From JAITWN01 sp034002745 (GTDB taxonomy: Bacteria; Pseudomonadota; Gammaproteobacteria; SZUA-140), in the NCBI GenBank assembly GCA_034002745.1, contig JAVEZY010000022.1, positions 1 to 41,879 of the forward strand: a DNA stretch of 41,879 bases. Direction: 5' to 3'. The notes beneath the pieces were generated by a model that was given only the letters and a program-made list of their open reading frames with translations, did not search any database and was not told where the DNA came from. How positions within the stretch are numbered: position 1 is the stretch's first letter; the number at the start of each line of letters is the position of its first letter. Below are positions 1 to 8,642 of the stretch, in pieces. Position numbers and translations under genes: made by a program.

Positions 1-136
1 GCTTCATCGCCTCGATCTGCTCGAGGGTGATCTCGTCGTTGCGATACACCTTCACATTGGCGCCCAGTTCGCCGAAGTACTGCACCAGGTTGTAGGTGAA
101 GCTGTCGTAGTTGTCGATCATCAGCAGACTAGACAT
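1..136 (-). CDS. trpG: anthranilate/aminodeoxychorismate synthase component II, glutamine amidotransferase (5' part)
   Basis: Only the first 45 codons lie in the window; the gene runs off the left edge. The translation begins MSSLLMIDNYDSFTYNLVQ, followed by a stretch ending FGELGANVKVYRNDEI, which is the characteristic N-terminus of class I glutamine amidotransferases of the TrpG/PabA group. The family supplies ammonia from glutamine to TrpE or PabB. The catalytic Cys-His-Glu triad would lie outside the window. The start is the ATG at 136-134, with a weak AGGG upstream. In many betaproteobacteria trpE lies directly upstream of trpG; here no trpE is seen upstream, only decayed sequence. TrpG versus PabA cannot be separated from this fragment. 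Confidence 0.88.
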   Translation of the reverse strand, partial: MSSLLMIDNYDSFTYNLVQYFGELGANVKVYRNDEITLEQIEAMK

Positions 137-834
137 GATAAAACCCTGTTTTTAAATGCGTAAAAGAAGAAACACGCCTTTCATTACTCACGCCGTTATA
201 CACATTGACGCTGGATTTCGCTGGAATGATCGCAGCAACACCGCTTACGCGCGGGGTCGCCAGCACGGGGGCCGACGGCAGAGGATGCCAGAGGCACGGA
301 CATGGCGCCGCACGCCGGCCGGACGATGGGCGCAGCGCTGGGCCGGGGTCTAAGGGAAGTTTCAAGGGCATAGGCAATCTCCTGAGTTTCTGGAGCCGCC
401 GTGCCGGAGAGCAGCCTGCCGATTCTTGCCCACCGTGACGGCGGCAAGGTGCGGTTCGGGACCGCAACGACGTGCCGCTTCCTATTGGAGGAAGCGCCAC
501 CACTGAGCAACGTTGATCGAAGCAGTACGGTTCATTGGCAGACCGAAGATCAGCAATCCGGAAGACGCTAGCGGAAATGAGCTTCCCACAGCAGCCTCGT
601 GAAAATTGAATTTTATCACGCCCCCTTTCCCGATAGTCCACAGCCACTCGCGACAACATTGCCAAGACGGGAAGCCCCCTGCCCGGACACCCGAGCGCTT
701 GGCTCGACTTCCGGCGGCTGCCAAACGGGGCTTTGACCCGCGCACTGAAGCGCTGCGGGGCCTACGCCTGCGACCCGACTGCAAAACCGATGCCGTAGCC
801 CGCGATGCGATTGATCACTATCCTACATAGCTAA
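137..834. other. gene-free stretch upstream of trpG
   Basis: No reading frame here shows a recognisable protein family. One minus-strand frame (ATG at 371-369, preceded by AGGAGA) stays open for 80 codons and runs into trpG, but its Pro/Arg-rich translation resembles nothing I know. A GTGATAAAAT stretch near 614-624 on the minus strand could be a -10 region for leftward transcription into trpG, but this is weak. The stretch may hold the trpG promoter. Confidence 0.4.
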
Positions 835-1465
835 GCACTTCGCATTGGTTATCACCGAAACCTGGAAGCTCAATGAGGCGGCGATCGCCACCAAAGCCGC
901 GCCGATCAGCGCACCACCTGGGAAGACGAGCGTCTGTTGCCTTTTCAGCCCCCCGGCAGCTATCGCCCGCGCCTCGTAGTCGATCCGCTTGCTCCGTTGA
1001 GGTATTTCCGGATTCCTTGATGCAGGCTGTAGCGTTGGAATCGCTCGAAGGGAGAGAGATGCGGGTTGGCCTAGCGCTAGCCCACGCGACGTGACTTCCC
1101 ACGAGGTCGTAGTCGAAGCCGCCGCCGTAGTTCGTGACATCATCGGCCAGCCGGCGGAGTGCCCCACGAGACCCAGCTCGTAGCGCGCGGCGGACACTTC
1201 ACGCAGCTCCTTGAGACCACGCGATCTTCGGTGATAGGCGTGTCCAGAGGCGCGCTTATCCCTTCCGGTCAGGGATAAGCGCGGGCAGGGCCCGGGAACT
1301 CCTCACCGCGCCGGAGGTGCACACCGAGCTCGGCCGCCTTCTCGATCAACCACACCGAGAACTCGTGCTTCACCTCGACAGCGATCTGCTTCAACCGGAT
1401 GCCCGCGCTCCCCGGGAGCCGCCGCCCACAATCGAGACGTCGAATTTTATCGAATTGCGTTGCAT
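835..1465 (-). pseudogene. decayed electron-transfer flavoprotein:ubiquinone oxidoreductase (ETF-QO)
   Basis: Reading the minus strand and hopping frames gives several blocks of ETF-QO in the right order. First an FAD-binding start, MQRNSIKFDVSIVGGGS at 1465-1415; then, after a frameshift, IRLKQIAVEVKHEFSVWLIE and KAAELGVHL; then LIPDRKG and APLDTPITEDRVV near 1230-1280; then GLKELREVSAARYELGLVGH with SAGWP; then NYGGGFDYDLV; finally YEARAIAAGGLKRQ and LVFPGGALIGAA near 850-960. These match the family pattern (FDVVIVGGG, AIRLKQ, PLNTPVTEDR, GIKELWE, AGWP, YGG, GARALNEGG, FPGGALIG). Large internal deletions and several frameshifts exclude function. ETF-QO normally passes electrons from ETF to the quinone pool. 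Identification is from remembered family motifs. Confidence 0.75.
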
Positions 1466-1529
1466 ATCGAGATTCTCACACTGGCCTACGGCGCGCGCAG
1501 CGACGCCGTGACGGGTTACTCAGAAATAC

Positions 1530-3530
1530 TCACAAGTCGAGCTCCATCCTGTTGGCAAAACCTTTCAGCGACTCTGGATTGGCCAGCGCCTCCAAATTCT
1601 TCACCGGACGGCCATGCACCACATCACGTACGGCGAGTTCGACCACCTTGCCACTCCTGGTGCGTGGCACCTCTTCAACCTGTACGATGCGGGCGGGGAC
1701 ATGGCGCGGGGTAGCGTTGTCGCGGATGCAACACTTGATCCGTTCGATGAAGGAATCGTCAAGCGCCAGCCCCTCGCGCAGGCGCACGAAGAGCACTAGG
1801 CGCACATCCGTGGGAGACTCAGGCGGCCATTCCTGCCCGACGACCACCGCTTCCACCACCTCGGTAAGCTTCTCCACCTGCCGATAGATTTCGGCAGTGC
1901 CGATGCGCACCCCGCCCGGATTCAAGGTTGCGTCCGAGCGGCCGTGGATGACAAAGCCGCCGTGGGAGGTTCGTTCGCAGTAGTCGCCGTGGCACCACAC
2001 TCCAGGGAAGCGCTCGAAATAAGCCGCGTGGTACTTAGCACCGTCAAAGTCGTTCCAGAAGCCGATAGGCATGCTCGGGAAGGGTCTGACGCACACCAGC
2101 TCGCCTTTGTCGCCTTCCATCGGCCGCCCCTCCTCATTCCACACTTCGACCGCCATTCCCAAACCCGCACATTGGATCTCGCCGCGCCACACCGGGAGCA
2201 TCGGGTTCCCAAGGACAAAGCAAGAGAGGATATCGGTCCCGCCCGAGATCGAGGCGAGCTGGACGTCGCCCTTGATCGCGGCATAGACAAGATCGAAGCC
2301 CTGGTGCGCAAGCGGGCTGCCGGTCGACAGCACCGCTCGCAAGGCCGATAGGGCGTGCGTCTCGGCCGGACGAAGACTGCTCTTCGCGAGGGTCTCGATG
2401 TATTTCGCCGAGGTACCGAAGTGTGTGAAGCCTTCGGACTCGGCATAGTCCCAAAGCAGGCGGCCCTCGTCGATGAAGGGATTGCCGTCGTATAGCATCA
2501 GGGCCGCACCGGAAGCGAGCGCCGACACGAGCCAGTTCCACATCATCCAGCCGCAAGTAGTGTAGTAGAAGACTCGATCGCCCTCGCGTACATCCGCGTG
2601 CAGACGGTGCTCCTTGAGATGCTGCAGCAAGGTGCCGCCGGCCCCGTGCACGATGCACTTTGGCGCCCCAGTGGTGCCGGAGGAGTACATCACGTAGAGC
2701 GGATGGTCGAAAGGTAGGCGGACGTAGCCGGGCTCGGTCTCGTTGGCATAGGGCGCGACGAAATCTGCGTAGGCGATAGCACCGGCGATGTCTGCCAAGT
2801 CGAGTGCTCGGCCGGCGGCCAGATAGGGCACCACCACCAACCGGCGCAAGCCGGGCAATTGCGGCGCGATCTCGGCCAACTTCGCACGGACGTCAATCGC
2901 CTTACCGTTGTACCAATAGCCGTCGCAGGCAATCAGCACCTTCGGCGTGGTCTGCCCGAAGCGGTCGAGCACGCCCTGCACACCGAAGTCCGGCGAGGCG
3001 CTAGTGAACACGGCGCCGATGCAAGCCACAGCAAGCATGGTGACGACGGTCGCGGGCATGTTTGGCATGTAGGCCGCCACGCGATCGCCCGGCTCGACCC
3101 CAGCGGCGCGCAGTGCGGCGGCGAGTTGCGCGACCTTGACGCGAAGCTCGGCACGGTTGACGCGCTGTTCCAGCTTGTCCTCGCCGCGGAAGACCAAAGC
3201 CTCGGAATTGCCATGCCCGCGTAGTAGATTTTCGGCGAAGTTCAGGCGCGCCTCCGGAAACCAGCGTGCACCCGGCATGCGGTCACCGTCAGTCAGCACC
3301 GTTTGCCCAATCTCGCCGATCACGCCACCGAAGTCCCAGACCATCCTCCAGAAGGCCTCCGGCATTTCGATGGACCAGCGATGAAGCGCTGCATAATCAG
3401 GCAGCGTCAGACCGGTCGCGACGCGAGCTCGGGCCATGAATGCGGCCATACCAGTGGCTTCCGCCTGCTCAGGCCCTGGCCGCCACAACGGCACGTCAAG
3501 CGCAACAATGTTCGTCATGTTTATGTCCAT
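1530..3530 (-). CDS. acetoacetyl-CoA synthetase-type acyl-CoA ligase
   Basis: A 666-residue ANL-superfamily enzyme of the acetoacetyl-CoA synthetase (AacS) type, which adenylates a beta-keto acid and transfers it to CoA. The AMP-binding P-loop is SSGTTGAPK (283-291). The adenylate-binding core GRSDATLNPGGVRIGTAEIY occupies 530-549, and the catalytic lysine is K628 in RTRSGKVVE. The length is normal for AacS. ATGs at 3530 and 3518 (MDINMTN) both fit; neither has a strong ribosome site. It is paralogous to the ligase at 25424-27481, sharing FPGVW-HGD and VRIGTAEIYR. It may activate acetoacetate or a second beta-keto acid made from the ketone pathway; the substrate cannot be read from sequence. 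It lies between two ETF-related gene remnants and just behind a terminator. Confidence 0.85.
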   Translation of the reverse strand: MDINMTNIVALDVPLWRPGPEQAEATGMAAFMARARVATGLTLPDYAALHRWSIEMPEAFWRMVWDFGGVIGEIGQTVLTDGDRMPGARWFPEARLNFAENLLRGHGNSEALVFRGEDKLEQRVNRAELRVKVAQLAAALRAAGVEPGDRVAAYMPNMPATVVTMLAVACIGAVFTSASPDFGVQGVLDRFGQTTPKVLIACDGYWYNGKAIDVRAKLAEIAPQLPGLRRLVVVPYLAAGRALDLADIAGAIAYADFVAPYANETEPGYVRLPFDHPLYVMYSSGTTGAPKCIVHGAGGTLLQHLKEHRLHADVREGDRVFYYTTCGWMMWNWLVSALASGAALMLYDGNPFIDEGRLLWDYAESEGFTHFGTSAKYIETLAKSSLRPAETHALSALRAVLSTGSPLAHQGFDLVYAAIKGDVQLASISGGTDILSCFVLGNPMLPVWRGEIQCAGLGMAVEVWNEEGRPMEGDKGELVCVRPFPSMPIGFWNDFDGAKYHAAYFERFPGVWCHGDYCERTSHGGFVIHGRSDATLNPGGVRIGTAEIYRQVEKLTEVVEAVVVGQEWPPESPTDVRLVLFVRLREGLALDDSFIERIKCCIRDNATPRHVPARIVQVEEVPRTRSGKVVELAVRDVVHGRPVKNLEALANPESLKGFANRMELDL

Positions 3531-3785
3531 TTGAAGGGAGCCACCAATTCAGATCGGCGCGCAGGCGCCGCAACCGAGGGTCAGGCGCCAGGCACGACCA
3601 CACGAAAAAAGGCCCACCGGTGCTACACCGGTGGGTCAAGGCTACTTCGGCGGGAGGAGAGAGAGGTCGCACCGCCAAAGAATCGGATGGAATGCGGCGG
3701 CGTGACATCAATCGGAGCAAACCAAGAAGATTCGGCCGCTCCAAATGAGCCCATCCACCCGGAGGAGATGCATTCCATCCAATGT
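3531..3785. other. intergenic stretch between aacS-type gene and etfA remnant
   Basis: This stretch carries the terminator at 3605-3635 and an 11-bp inverted repeat (3685-3695 with 3770-3780, GGATGGAATGC and its complement) separated by 74 bp. Any promoter for the ligase gene must lie here, in the 74 bp between the terminator and its start, unless transcription reads through. No gene is visible. Confidence 0.4.
3603..3635 (-). terminator. rho-independent terminator, minus strand
   Basis: On the minus strand a 10-bp perfect stem, CCCACCGGTG and CACCGGTGGG with a 3-nt loop (3613-3635), is followed by CC and six Ts (3605-3610). This is a textbook intrinsic terminator. It would end transcripts coming from the oxidoreductase gene at 4093-5133. 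It sits 74 bp upstream of the ligase start at 3530. Confidence 0.82.
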
Positions 3786-3955
3786 TCAGAGAACTCTTTT
3801 TGCCGCAAGAACCAGAGAGAACAGATCGCCCACCAGACCGTAACTAGCGACCTTAAACATGGGCTCCTCCGAATCCTTGTTGATCGCACGAATTACTTTC
3901 GAATCCACACCCGATGACATCGTTCCGCCGCAGCCACCGCAATTGCATTCAGCTC
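3786..3955 (-). pseudogene. remnant of electron-transfer flavoprotein alpha subunit (3' end)
   Basis: The minus strand encodes SSGVDSKVIRAINKDSEEP followed by MFKVASYGLVGDLFSLV, then a stop at 3786. This matches the C-terminal FAD-binding end of EtfA, whose family pattern is DSKVIVAINKDPEAPIF-VADYGLVGDLF. Just upstream, in another frame, AELNAIAVAA resembles the preceding EtfA segment PELYIAVGISGA. Everything further upstream is missing and no etfB is seen. Together with the ETF-QO remnant at 835-1465, it shows that an ETF electron-transfer branch was once encoded beside this ligase. Not functional. Confidence 0.78.
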
Positions 3956-4092
3956 GGCACGTCGCGGAGTTCCACAGGGCGCTGTCCAAGTCGGTAACCA
4001 GCTCCTGCTAGCGCTGGAAGGCGCGAATTGGAGGACGTAGTGGCGACTGGAGTTGCCGCTCACGATTCATCCGACTCCGAGGAACGGCAACT

Positions 4093-5133
4093 CTATGCAA
4101 CCGAACGCTCAGGCTCTTCGGACACCTTGACCAGCAATTTTCCCGAGTTGGTGCCTTTGAACAACTTTGCAACAGCGGTCGGTGCGTTCTCGAGCCCATC
4201 CACCACATCCAACCTGTACTTCATCCTCCCTTGGAGGTACCACAACGTGATGTCGTCGTGCGCCTTTGCCCACCAGCGCTTGTCGGCTGCGTAATCCAGT
4301 ACGATGAACCCTTGGATCAATGCCCGCTTATTCAAGAGGTTATAGATGTTGCTCGGCACATACGGCTCGTCGTCTCTGCCATACTGGGAAATGGCTCCGG
4401 ACATGGCGATGCGCGCATACATGTTGATCCGGTCGAGTACCGCTTCGAGCACCTCGCCACCTACGTTGTCGAAAAATGTATCGACCCCTTCCGGACAAGC
4501 CTTCGCCAACGACTCGCTGAGCGAACCCTTACGATAGTTGACAGCCTCGTCAGCCCCCAACTCATCCTTCAGCCAGGCACATTTCTCGTCGGATCCGGCG
4601 ATCGCCACTACGCGACAACCCATGACCTTCCCAATCTGCACGGCGATCGATCCGACGGCCCCGGCCGCGCCCGAGACTACCATCGTCTCACCGTGCTTTG
4701 GCTTGAGAATATCCATGATTCCGAAATACGCCGTCAGGCCGATGTGTTCGAACAGACCGAAGCGAGCAGTCAGCGGAAGGCGGGGATCCATCGTGACACT
4801 TGCCACGAATCCCTCCCCATTCGAAACCGAGTAATCCTCCCACCCAAACACACCGGTAACAACCGAGCCTACGGGATACTCCGAATGATTGGACTTCTCC
4901 ACTACACCCATGGTGAAGCCGCGCATGACATCACCCAACTTCACCGACGGCATGTAGCTATCCTTCTCGCGCGCCCACAACCGGTGCGTCGGATCGAGAG
5001 ACAGGTAGATATTGCGGATGAGGAACTCGTTGTCGCGAATCGTGGGAACCGGGGACTCATTCATCCGGAAGTTGCCTTTGTCCAGATCGCCTTGGGGTCT
5101 GGTTGCCAAACACCATTGCCGATTTATGATCAT
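4093..5133 (-). CDS. NADP-dependent medium-chain oxidoreductase (CurA/PTGR, YfmJ type)
   Basis: A 346-residue zinc-independent member of the MDR superfamily, in the leukotriene B4 dehydrogenase/prostaglandin reductase/CurA group. This group reduces C=C bonds of alpha,beta-unsaturated ketones and aldehydes with NADPH. Visible motifs: NIYLSLDPTHR (41-51) near the N-terminus, typical of the group; the Rossmann loop VSGAAGAVGSIAVQIGK (152-168); FDNVGGEVL; and YGLF-like FEHIGLTAYFG. The start ATG at 5133 is preceded by CAGGAGACAAGGCA, a good ribosome site. A CYACY-N6-GGTRG dyad lies 118-133 bp upstream, shared with the ketone operon, so the enzyme may work on a ketone substrate or side product. 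The real substrate is unknown. Confidence 0.85.
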   Translation of the reverse strand: MIINRQWCLATRPQGDLDKGNFRMNESPVPTIRDNEFLIRNIYLSLDPTHRLWAREKDSYMPSVKLGDVMRGFTMGVVEKSNHSEYPVGSVVTGVFGWEDYSVSNGEGFVASVTMDPRLPLTARFGLFEHIGLTAYFGIMDILKPKHGETMVVSGAAGAVGSIAVQIGKVMGCRVVAIAGSDEKCAWLKDELGADEAVNYRKGSLSESLAKACPEGVDTFFDNVGGEVLEAVLDRINMYARIAMSGAISQYGRDDEPYVPSNIYNLLNKRALIQGFIVLDYAADKRWWAKAHDDITLWYLQGRMKYRLDVVDGLENAPTAVAKLFKGTNSGKLLVKVSEEPERSVA

Positions 5134-5250
5134 TGCCTTGTCTCCTGCTGTAATTTTCGTTCGCGAACACGTCGCACGCGGGCATCATCAAGCCTCGACT
5201 ACGAACAACGTATCCGGAGCGGATGATGACCTGAACGAAGCGGCGCTCCC

Positions 5251-5269
5251 CCACCCTAAAAGGTAGTTT
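5251..5269 (-). promoter_or_regulatory. putative regulon operator, copy A
   Basis: On the minus strand this reads GAAA-CTACC-TTTTAG-GGTGG-GGG. The 16-bp dyad (5251-5266) has arms CTACC and GGTGG spaced by 6, with an A-run on the side away from the oxidoreductase gene. It lies about 120 bp before that gene's start. The same pattern and orientation recur at 13711-13730 and 17593-17612. Binding factor unknown; the LAL regulator at 14495-17263 is the nearest candidate. Confidence 0.55.
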
Positions 5270-5363
5270 CGAAGCGGATCGACGAACTCGAGAGCGCACA
5301 AGCATGTCCCTGCCCCGGCCGCCTGCACCCGAGCCATCCCGCACCGGAATCGCCTACCAATAA

Positions 5364-6740
5364 TCAGCTTCCGAGACGTTGCAACGCTTCGAGCGTGAGG
5401 TATCGCTCATAGATGGCAGGATCGTTGACAAGCATCCTGTGCCCGCCAGCGATGGATTTCACCTGCTCGACGCGGGTCATCCGTCCGGTCTGTATGTTGA
5501 ATGCATGGAATGTTGTCCACGACCAGTACGGCTCTTTACCGTCCGGGACCCTCTGACTACCATCGTCGTAGGCGGAGTAAGCACCATCGAAGAAGCGGAA
5601 GGGCTGGCCTCGACGATCGTAGGAAACCATTGCAAGGGGCACTAGCGTCCTTGCGTCGAACCACACGCGCTTCTTCGATACCGGCGCGCGTGGGTAGCCA
5701 ATGGGTCGCGCCTCGATAACAATCGCCTCTGGCACCAGTTCTACCGCGGTGTCCCAGAACAGCGTTCCGTGTGGACCACCATGGGTCGTGTGCTCCCAGT
5801 TCGAATGCCGTGAATTCCATCCTCCGGACAATCCTGCCAGGAATGGACCACGCTGCACGATCTGGTAGTCCCCCCATGTGAGAAATGGATCGCCGGCTGC
5901 CCAAGCATCTGATAGGTATAGTTCCGATCCGGGATTCAGCGGCTCGAAGCGCTGATTCGTGGGAAAGCGCCGCACTCGCTTGAAGGTCGGCAGATACCCG
6001 AACAGTTCGGGGAACTGCGTCTGGTCGTACGGCCATATGTTGAGGTATGCGGTACCCTTGACGTCCCCGGGCTCGACAAAAAAAACCGATTGATACCGCA
6101 GTTTCTCTTCGCGACCGGGGAGATACGGCATGGGTGGAACACTTATACGCCCGATGCTGGCCATCTCGGCCCATCCCGACGCGTACTGGTACTGGACGCG
6201 CCCCTCCTCGTCCAGACCGTATTCCTTGGAGGCATAAAGACAACTGTCATGCCTTCCCCAACTGAGGGTATGGGCTGCAAAGACCTCCATCGCACTGCGT
6301 GGTTCGGGGAACGGATTCCCGCCGACCCAGGGCCGGCCGTCGGACGTAACCACATTGCCCTTCTGATCGAAGCGCGCCTCACCCCGGTTTCTCAAGGTCG
6401 CCTCGATGTACGAGGCGGGATTCAGCCTGCTCAGGTCGGAGGTGGAGGGAGCGAGGACCAGCACCCTGCCCATCTCGGCAATCTGCTTGGCTCGTACGGG
6501 ATCGAGCAAATCCTGCACAAGATGGACGTTATCCTTGGAGATCTTATCCCCGGGCTTCAGGCGGCCACGGGTATACATGTCGATCGACGCCAGTTCGTCT
6601 GGATACGCCCCGCGGGTGCTTCCCGTACGAAGGAAGATGGACCACGCGCCGCCCAGGACGCCCGCCCTTAACACGTTTTTGGCGGTATTCTCAAGGAAAA
6701 CACGTCGGCTGTAATCTCGACAGAACTTTCTGATATGCAT
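5364..6740 (-). CDS. Tat-exported DUF1329 family protein (second copy)
   Basis: A 458-residue DUF1329 (PF07044) protein. I chose the ATG at 6740 because it gives the same MHIRK start as the paralogue at 9643-11013; an in-frame ATG lies 13 codons upstream. The N-terminus carries DYSRRVFLE, a twin-arginine motif, then a hydrophobic stretch, so export by Tat to the periplasm is likely. The two copies share YPDEL, FPTNQRFEPL, LSDAW-AGDP-LTWG and YPRAPV-KKRVW. DUF1329 proteins are periplasmic and have been compared in fold to LolA/LolB lipid carriers. Co-occurrence with DUF1302 and RND genes suggests a role in moving a hydrophobic compound across the periplasm. Last gene of the operon, 74 bp after the DUF1302 gene. 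Confidence 0.85.
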   Translation of the reverse strand: MHIRKFCRDYSRRVFLENTAKNVLRAGVLGGAWSIFLRTGSTRGAYPDELASIDMYTRGRLKPGDKISKDNVHLVQDLLDPVRAKQIAEMGRVLVLAPSTSDLSRLNPASYIEATLRNRGEARFDQKGNVVTSDGRPWVGGNPFPEPRSAMEVFAAHTLSWGRHDSCLYASKEYGLDEEGRVQYQYASGWAEMASIGRISVPPMPYLPGREEKLRYQSVFFVEPGDVKGTAYLNIWPYDQTQFPELFGYLPTFKRVRRFPTNQRFEPLNPGSELYLSDAWAAGDPFLTWGDYQIVQRGPFLAGLSGGWNSRHSNWEHTTHGGPHGTLFWDTAVELVPEAIVIEARPIGYPRAPVSKKRVWFDARTLVPLAMVSYDRRGQPFRFFDGAYSAYDDGSQRVPDGKEPYWSWTTFHAFNIQTGRMTRVEQVKSIAGGHRMLVNDPAIYERYLTLEALQRLGS

Positions 6741-6814
6741 ATAGACTATCTCGCAAGGGCAATTCCGGCTTTGATCCAACCCGCCGGAATCGCCCGCATC
6801 CCGCGTCCGATATC

Positions 6815-8614
6815 TCAGAAGTACCAGGTTCCGCGCACGAACACCTCGCGCGCATAGTCGAGGCCCTCGGCAAAATCCCCGCCGTCGTTACTACTCCGGA
6901 AGTAGTTGGCGTAAACATCAAGCTGAGCCGACTTGTTCAACTTCCACTTCACCCCGGGTTGCACAAACCACCCCCCCTTCAGGTCAGTAAGGGCAGCCAG
7001 ATCGAAACGCCACTCCAATGACGGCGTCGGTTGCTGAAGCACGAACGCAACGTTGTTCGAGCCGCGGTCGTCCCCCTTCGGTGCACCGCCCGGCTTGTTG
7101 CGAGTCCCCTCCAGGGACCGGCCAAACAGGTCACTTTCCGATTTGTGCATCCACTGAAAGACCATATAAGTCGCCGGAAGCGTCTGGGAGAATTTATGGT
7201 ACTTCTCGAAAATGAAGGCAAAGGTCGTTTCGTCCTTCTCGATGTAGTCTCGCGAAAGCGTTGGGCTGGTGAACTTCTTGTTCGGCGTGTGCGACAACTC
7301 GAAGCGGGCAATGAGTTGATCGAGGAACGAATCCGGCTCGCCGTTGAAGACGGTATTCAGACCGAAACCGAATACGTTCTCCCGCGGATACTCGCGCACG
7401 AGCCAGCCGCGCAAGTCGCCACCGCTGAAGAAGCCATCCAGAATGCAGGCCGCCGACGCGGAATCCACCCTGATATTGCCAGCTTGCGTCGCCGTGCCCG
7501 CACTTCCCGAAGCTCCGCACACGTTAGCCAAGCCGGTGGCCCCGAGCGGTGCGGTATTGAACTCGTTCAACGCCGTCTCGAGCGCACCGAGACCGTCGAG
7601 CCTGGTCAGGCTCGCAGTCCGGAACCACTCCTGAGCGCTGTACACGCCAACACCGGAATTGCCCGCGAACGCAGAATCGCCGACCGCGCCAGCGCCCTGC
7701 GCCTTGGCCCAGCGGATAACGCCATCGGGATTGTTCCGCCGCAGGGCAAACAGCTGAACGCCCACGTCGTCGAACTGCCCTTGCATTCTGAGCCCAAAAT
7801 TGACCTTGTCCTTCACGTCGTCGTAGCCGGACTTTTGGTCCACGACGAACTGGGCAGGGATGATGTTGTAGGGCGAATTCTCGCCCGGAAGCACCGTCGG
7901 ACGGAACAGCTGGGCGAATCCCTCGAGTTGGACCGAATCCGTCGCACGCCACATCGCCCGCAGTGCGGGAGCTGACACTCTTTTGTCCGAGAATTCCTCC
8001 GCGGCAACGTCCAGGGTCGAGTGCCGCCGCAGGTCCAGCCCGTTCGCCATGTCCGCGACCCGGAAGAAGAGCGCTTCGCCCCAGGCAATCTGTTGATTAC
8101 CCATTCGCAGCCACACGGGACCATTCGAGTAGTCCAGATACGCAATCGGAAGGTCCAGCATCCAATCCTTCCTTGCGACCCCCAGCACGCCCCCCGACCG
8201 CGATGCCCCGTAGCTCTGCTCGAAGAAATTCTTGTCGCGATATGCAGACTCCACGCGTCCCAACTGATCCGTGAAAGCCCGAAGCTTGAAGTGCGCAGCC
8301 CAGTTCTCGTTGAGCTTCCCGTCGAGATTCAACTCCGCGCGCGTGGCGAACATGTTCAGGTCGGGTTTCTCTTTCTGGGATCCCGGCCGCGTCAGGGTCG
8401 AATCGACGCCGAGCACTCTCTTCGCGAATGTGTTTGGTACGGCGACGCCATTGAATGCGTTTCCTCCCCAGTTGTTTTCATTCTGATCACCGGTCATCTT
8501 CACCGCGATTTCCTCTCGGATCAGACCGGAGACAGTCCACTCCGCGGCTGCTGCGGCGGTAGACACTGCAGCCATGGCGCAGGTGACGAAATGGCCCAGA
8601 CGAATAGTTGCCAT
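6815..8614 (-). CDS. DUF1302 family outer-membrane protein
   Basis: A 599-residue DUF1302 (PF06980) protein, predicted to be an outer-membrane beta-barrel. The start ATG at 8614 follows AAAGGAGATTCGC, an excellent ribosome site. The signal peptide is MATIRLGHFVTCAMAAVSTA plus Ala residues, with cleavage likely before EWTVSG. The mature protein has alternating amphipathic strands and ends in VFVRGTWYF, the terminal aromatic typical of outer-membrane barrels. DUF1302 genes usually sit with DUF1329, YCF48 and RND genes, exactly as here. The probable role is the outer-membrane port of this system; whether import or export cannot be told. Confidence 0.87.
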   Translation of the reverse strand: MATIRLGHFVTCAMAAVSTAAAAAEWTVSGLIREEIAVKMTGDQNENNWGGNAFNGVAVPNTFAKRVLGVDSTLTRPGSQKEKPDLNMFATRAELNLDGKLNENWAAHFKLRAFTDQLGRVESAYRDKNFFEQSYGASRSGGVLGVARKDWMLDLPIAYLDYSNGPVWLRMGNQQIAWGEALFFRVADMANGLDLRRHSTLDVAAEEFSDKRVSAPALRAMWRATDSVQLEGFAQLFRPTVLPGENSPYNIIPAQFVVDQKSGYDDVKDKVNFGLRMQGQFDDVGVQLFALRRNNPDGVIRWAKAQGAGAVGDSAFAGNSGVGVYSAQEWFRTASLTRLDGLGALETALNEFNTAPLGATGLANVCGASGSAGTATQAGNIRVDSASAACILDGFFSGGDLRGWLVREYPRENVFGFGLNTVFNGEPDSFLDQLIARFELSHTPNKKFTSPTLSRDYIEKDETTFAFIFEKYHKFSQTLPATYMVFQWMHKSESDLFGRSLEGTRNKPGGAPKGDDRGSNNVAFVLQQPTPSLEWRFDLAALTDLKGGWFVQPGVKWKLNKSAQLDVYANYFRSSNDGGDFAEGLDYAREVFVRGTWYF

Positions 8615-8642
8615 GCGAATCTCCTTTAGTTTTTTTGGCGCC

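Noticed and set aside
129..665. 178-codon minus-strand frame overlapping the trpG start
   Set aside because: Pro/Arg/Cys-rich, no family resemblance and it overruns the trpG start in another frame. An inner ATG with AGGAGA (371) is not enough to call a gene.
1251..1283. Perfect 13-bp hairpin CGCGCTTATCCCT with a 7-nt loop
   Set aside because: Considered as a terminator or operator. It has no T-run and lies inside the decayed ETF-QO reading (LIPDRKG region), so it is most likely a by-product of decay.
3685..3780. 11-bp inverted repeat GGATGGAATGC spaced by 74 bp
   Set aside because: Considered as the ends of a tiny mobile element. There is no target duplication or second copy in the window; left unexplained.
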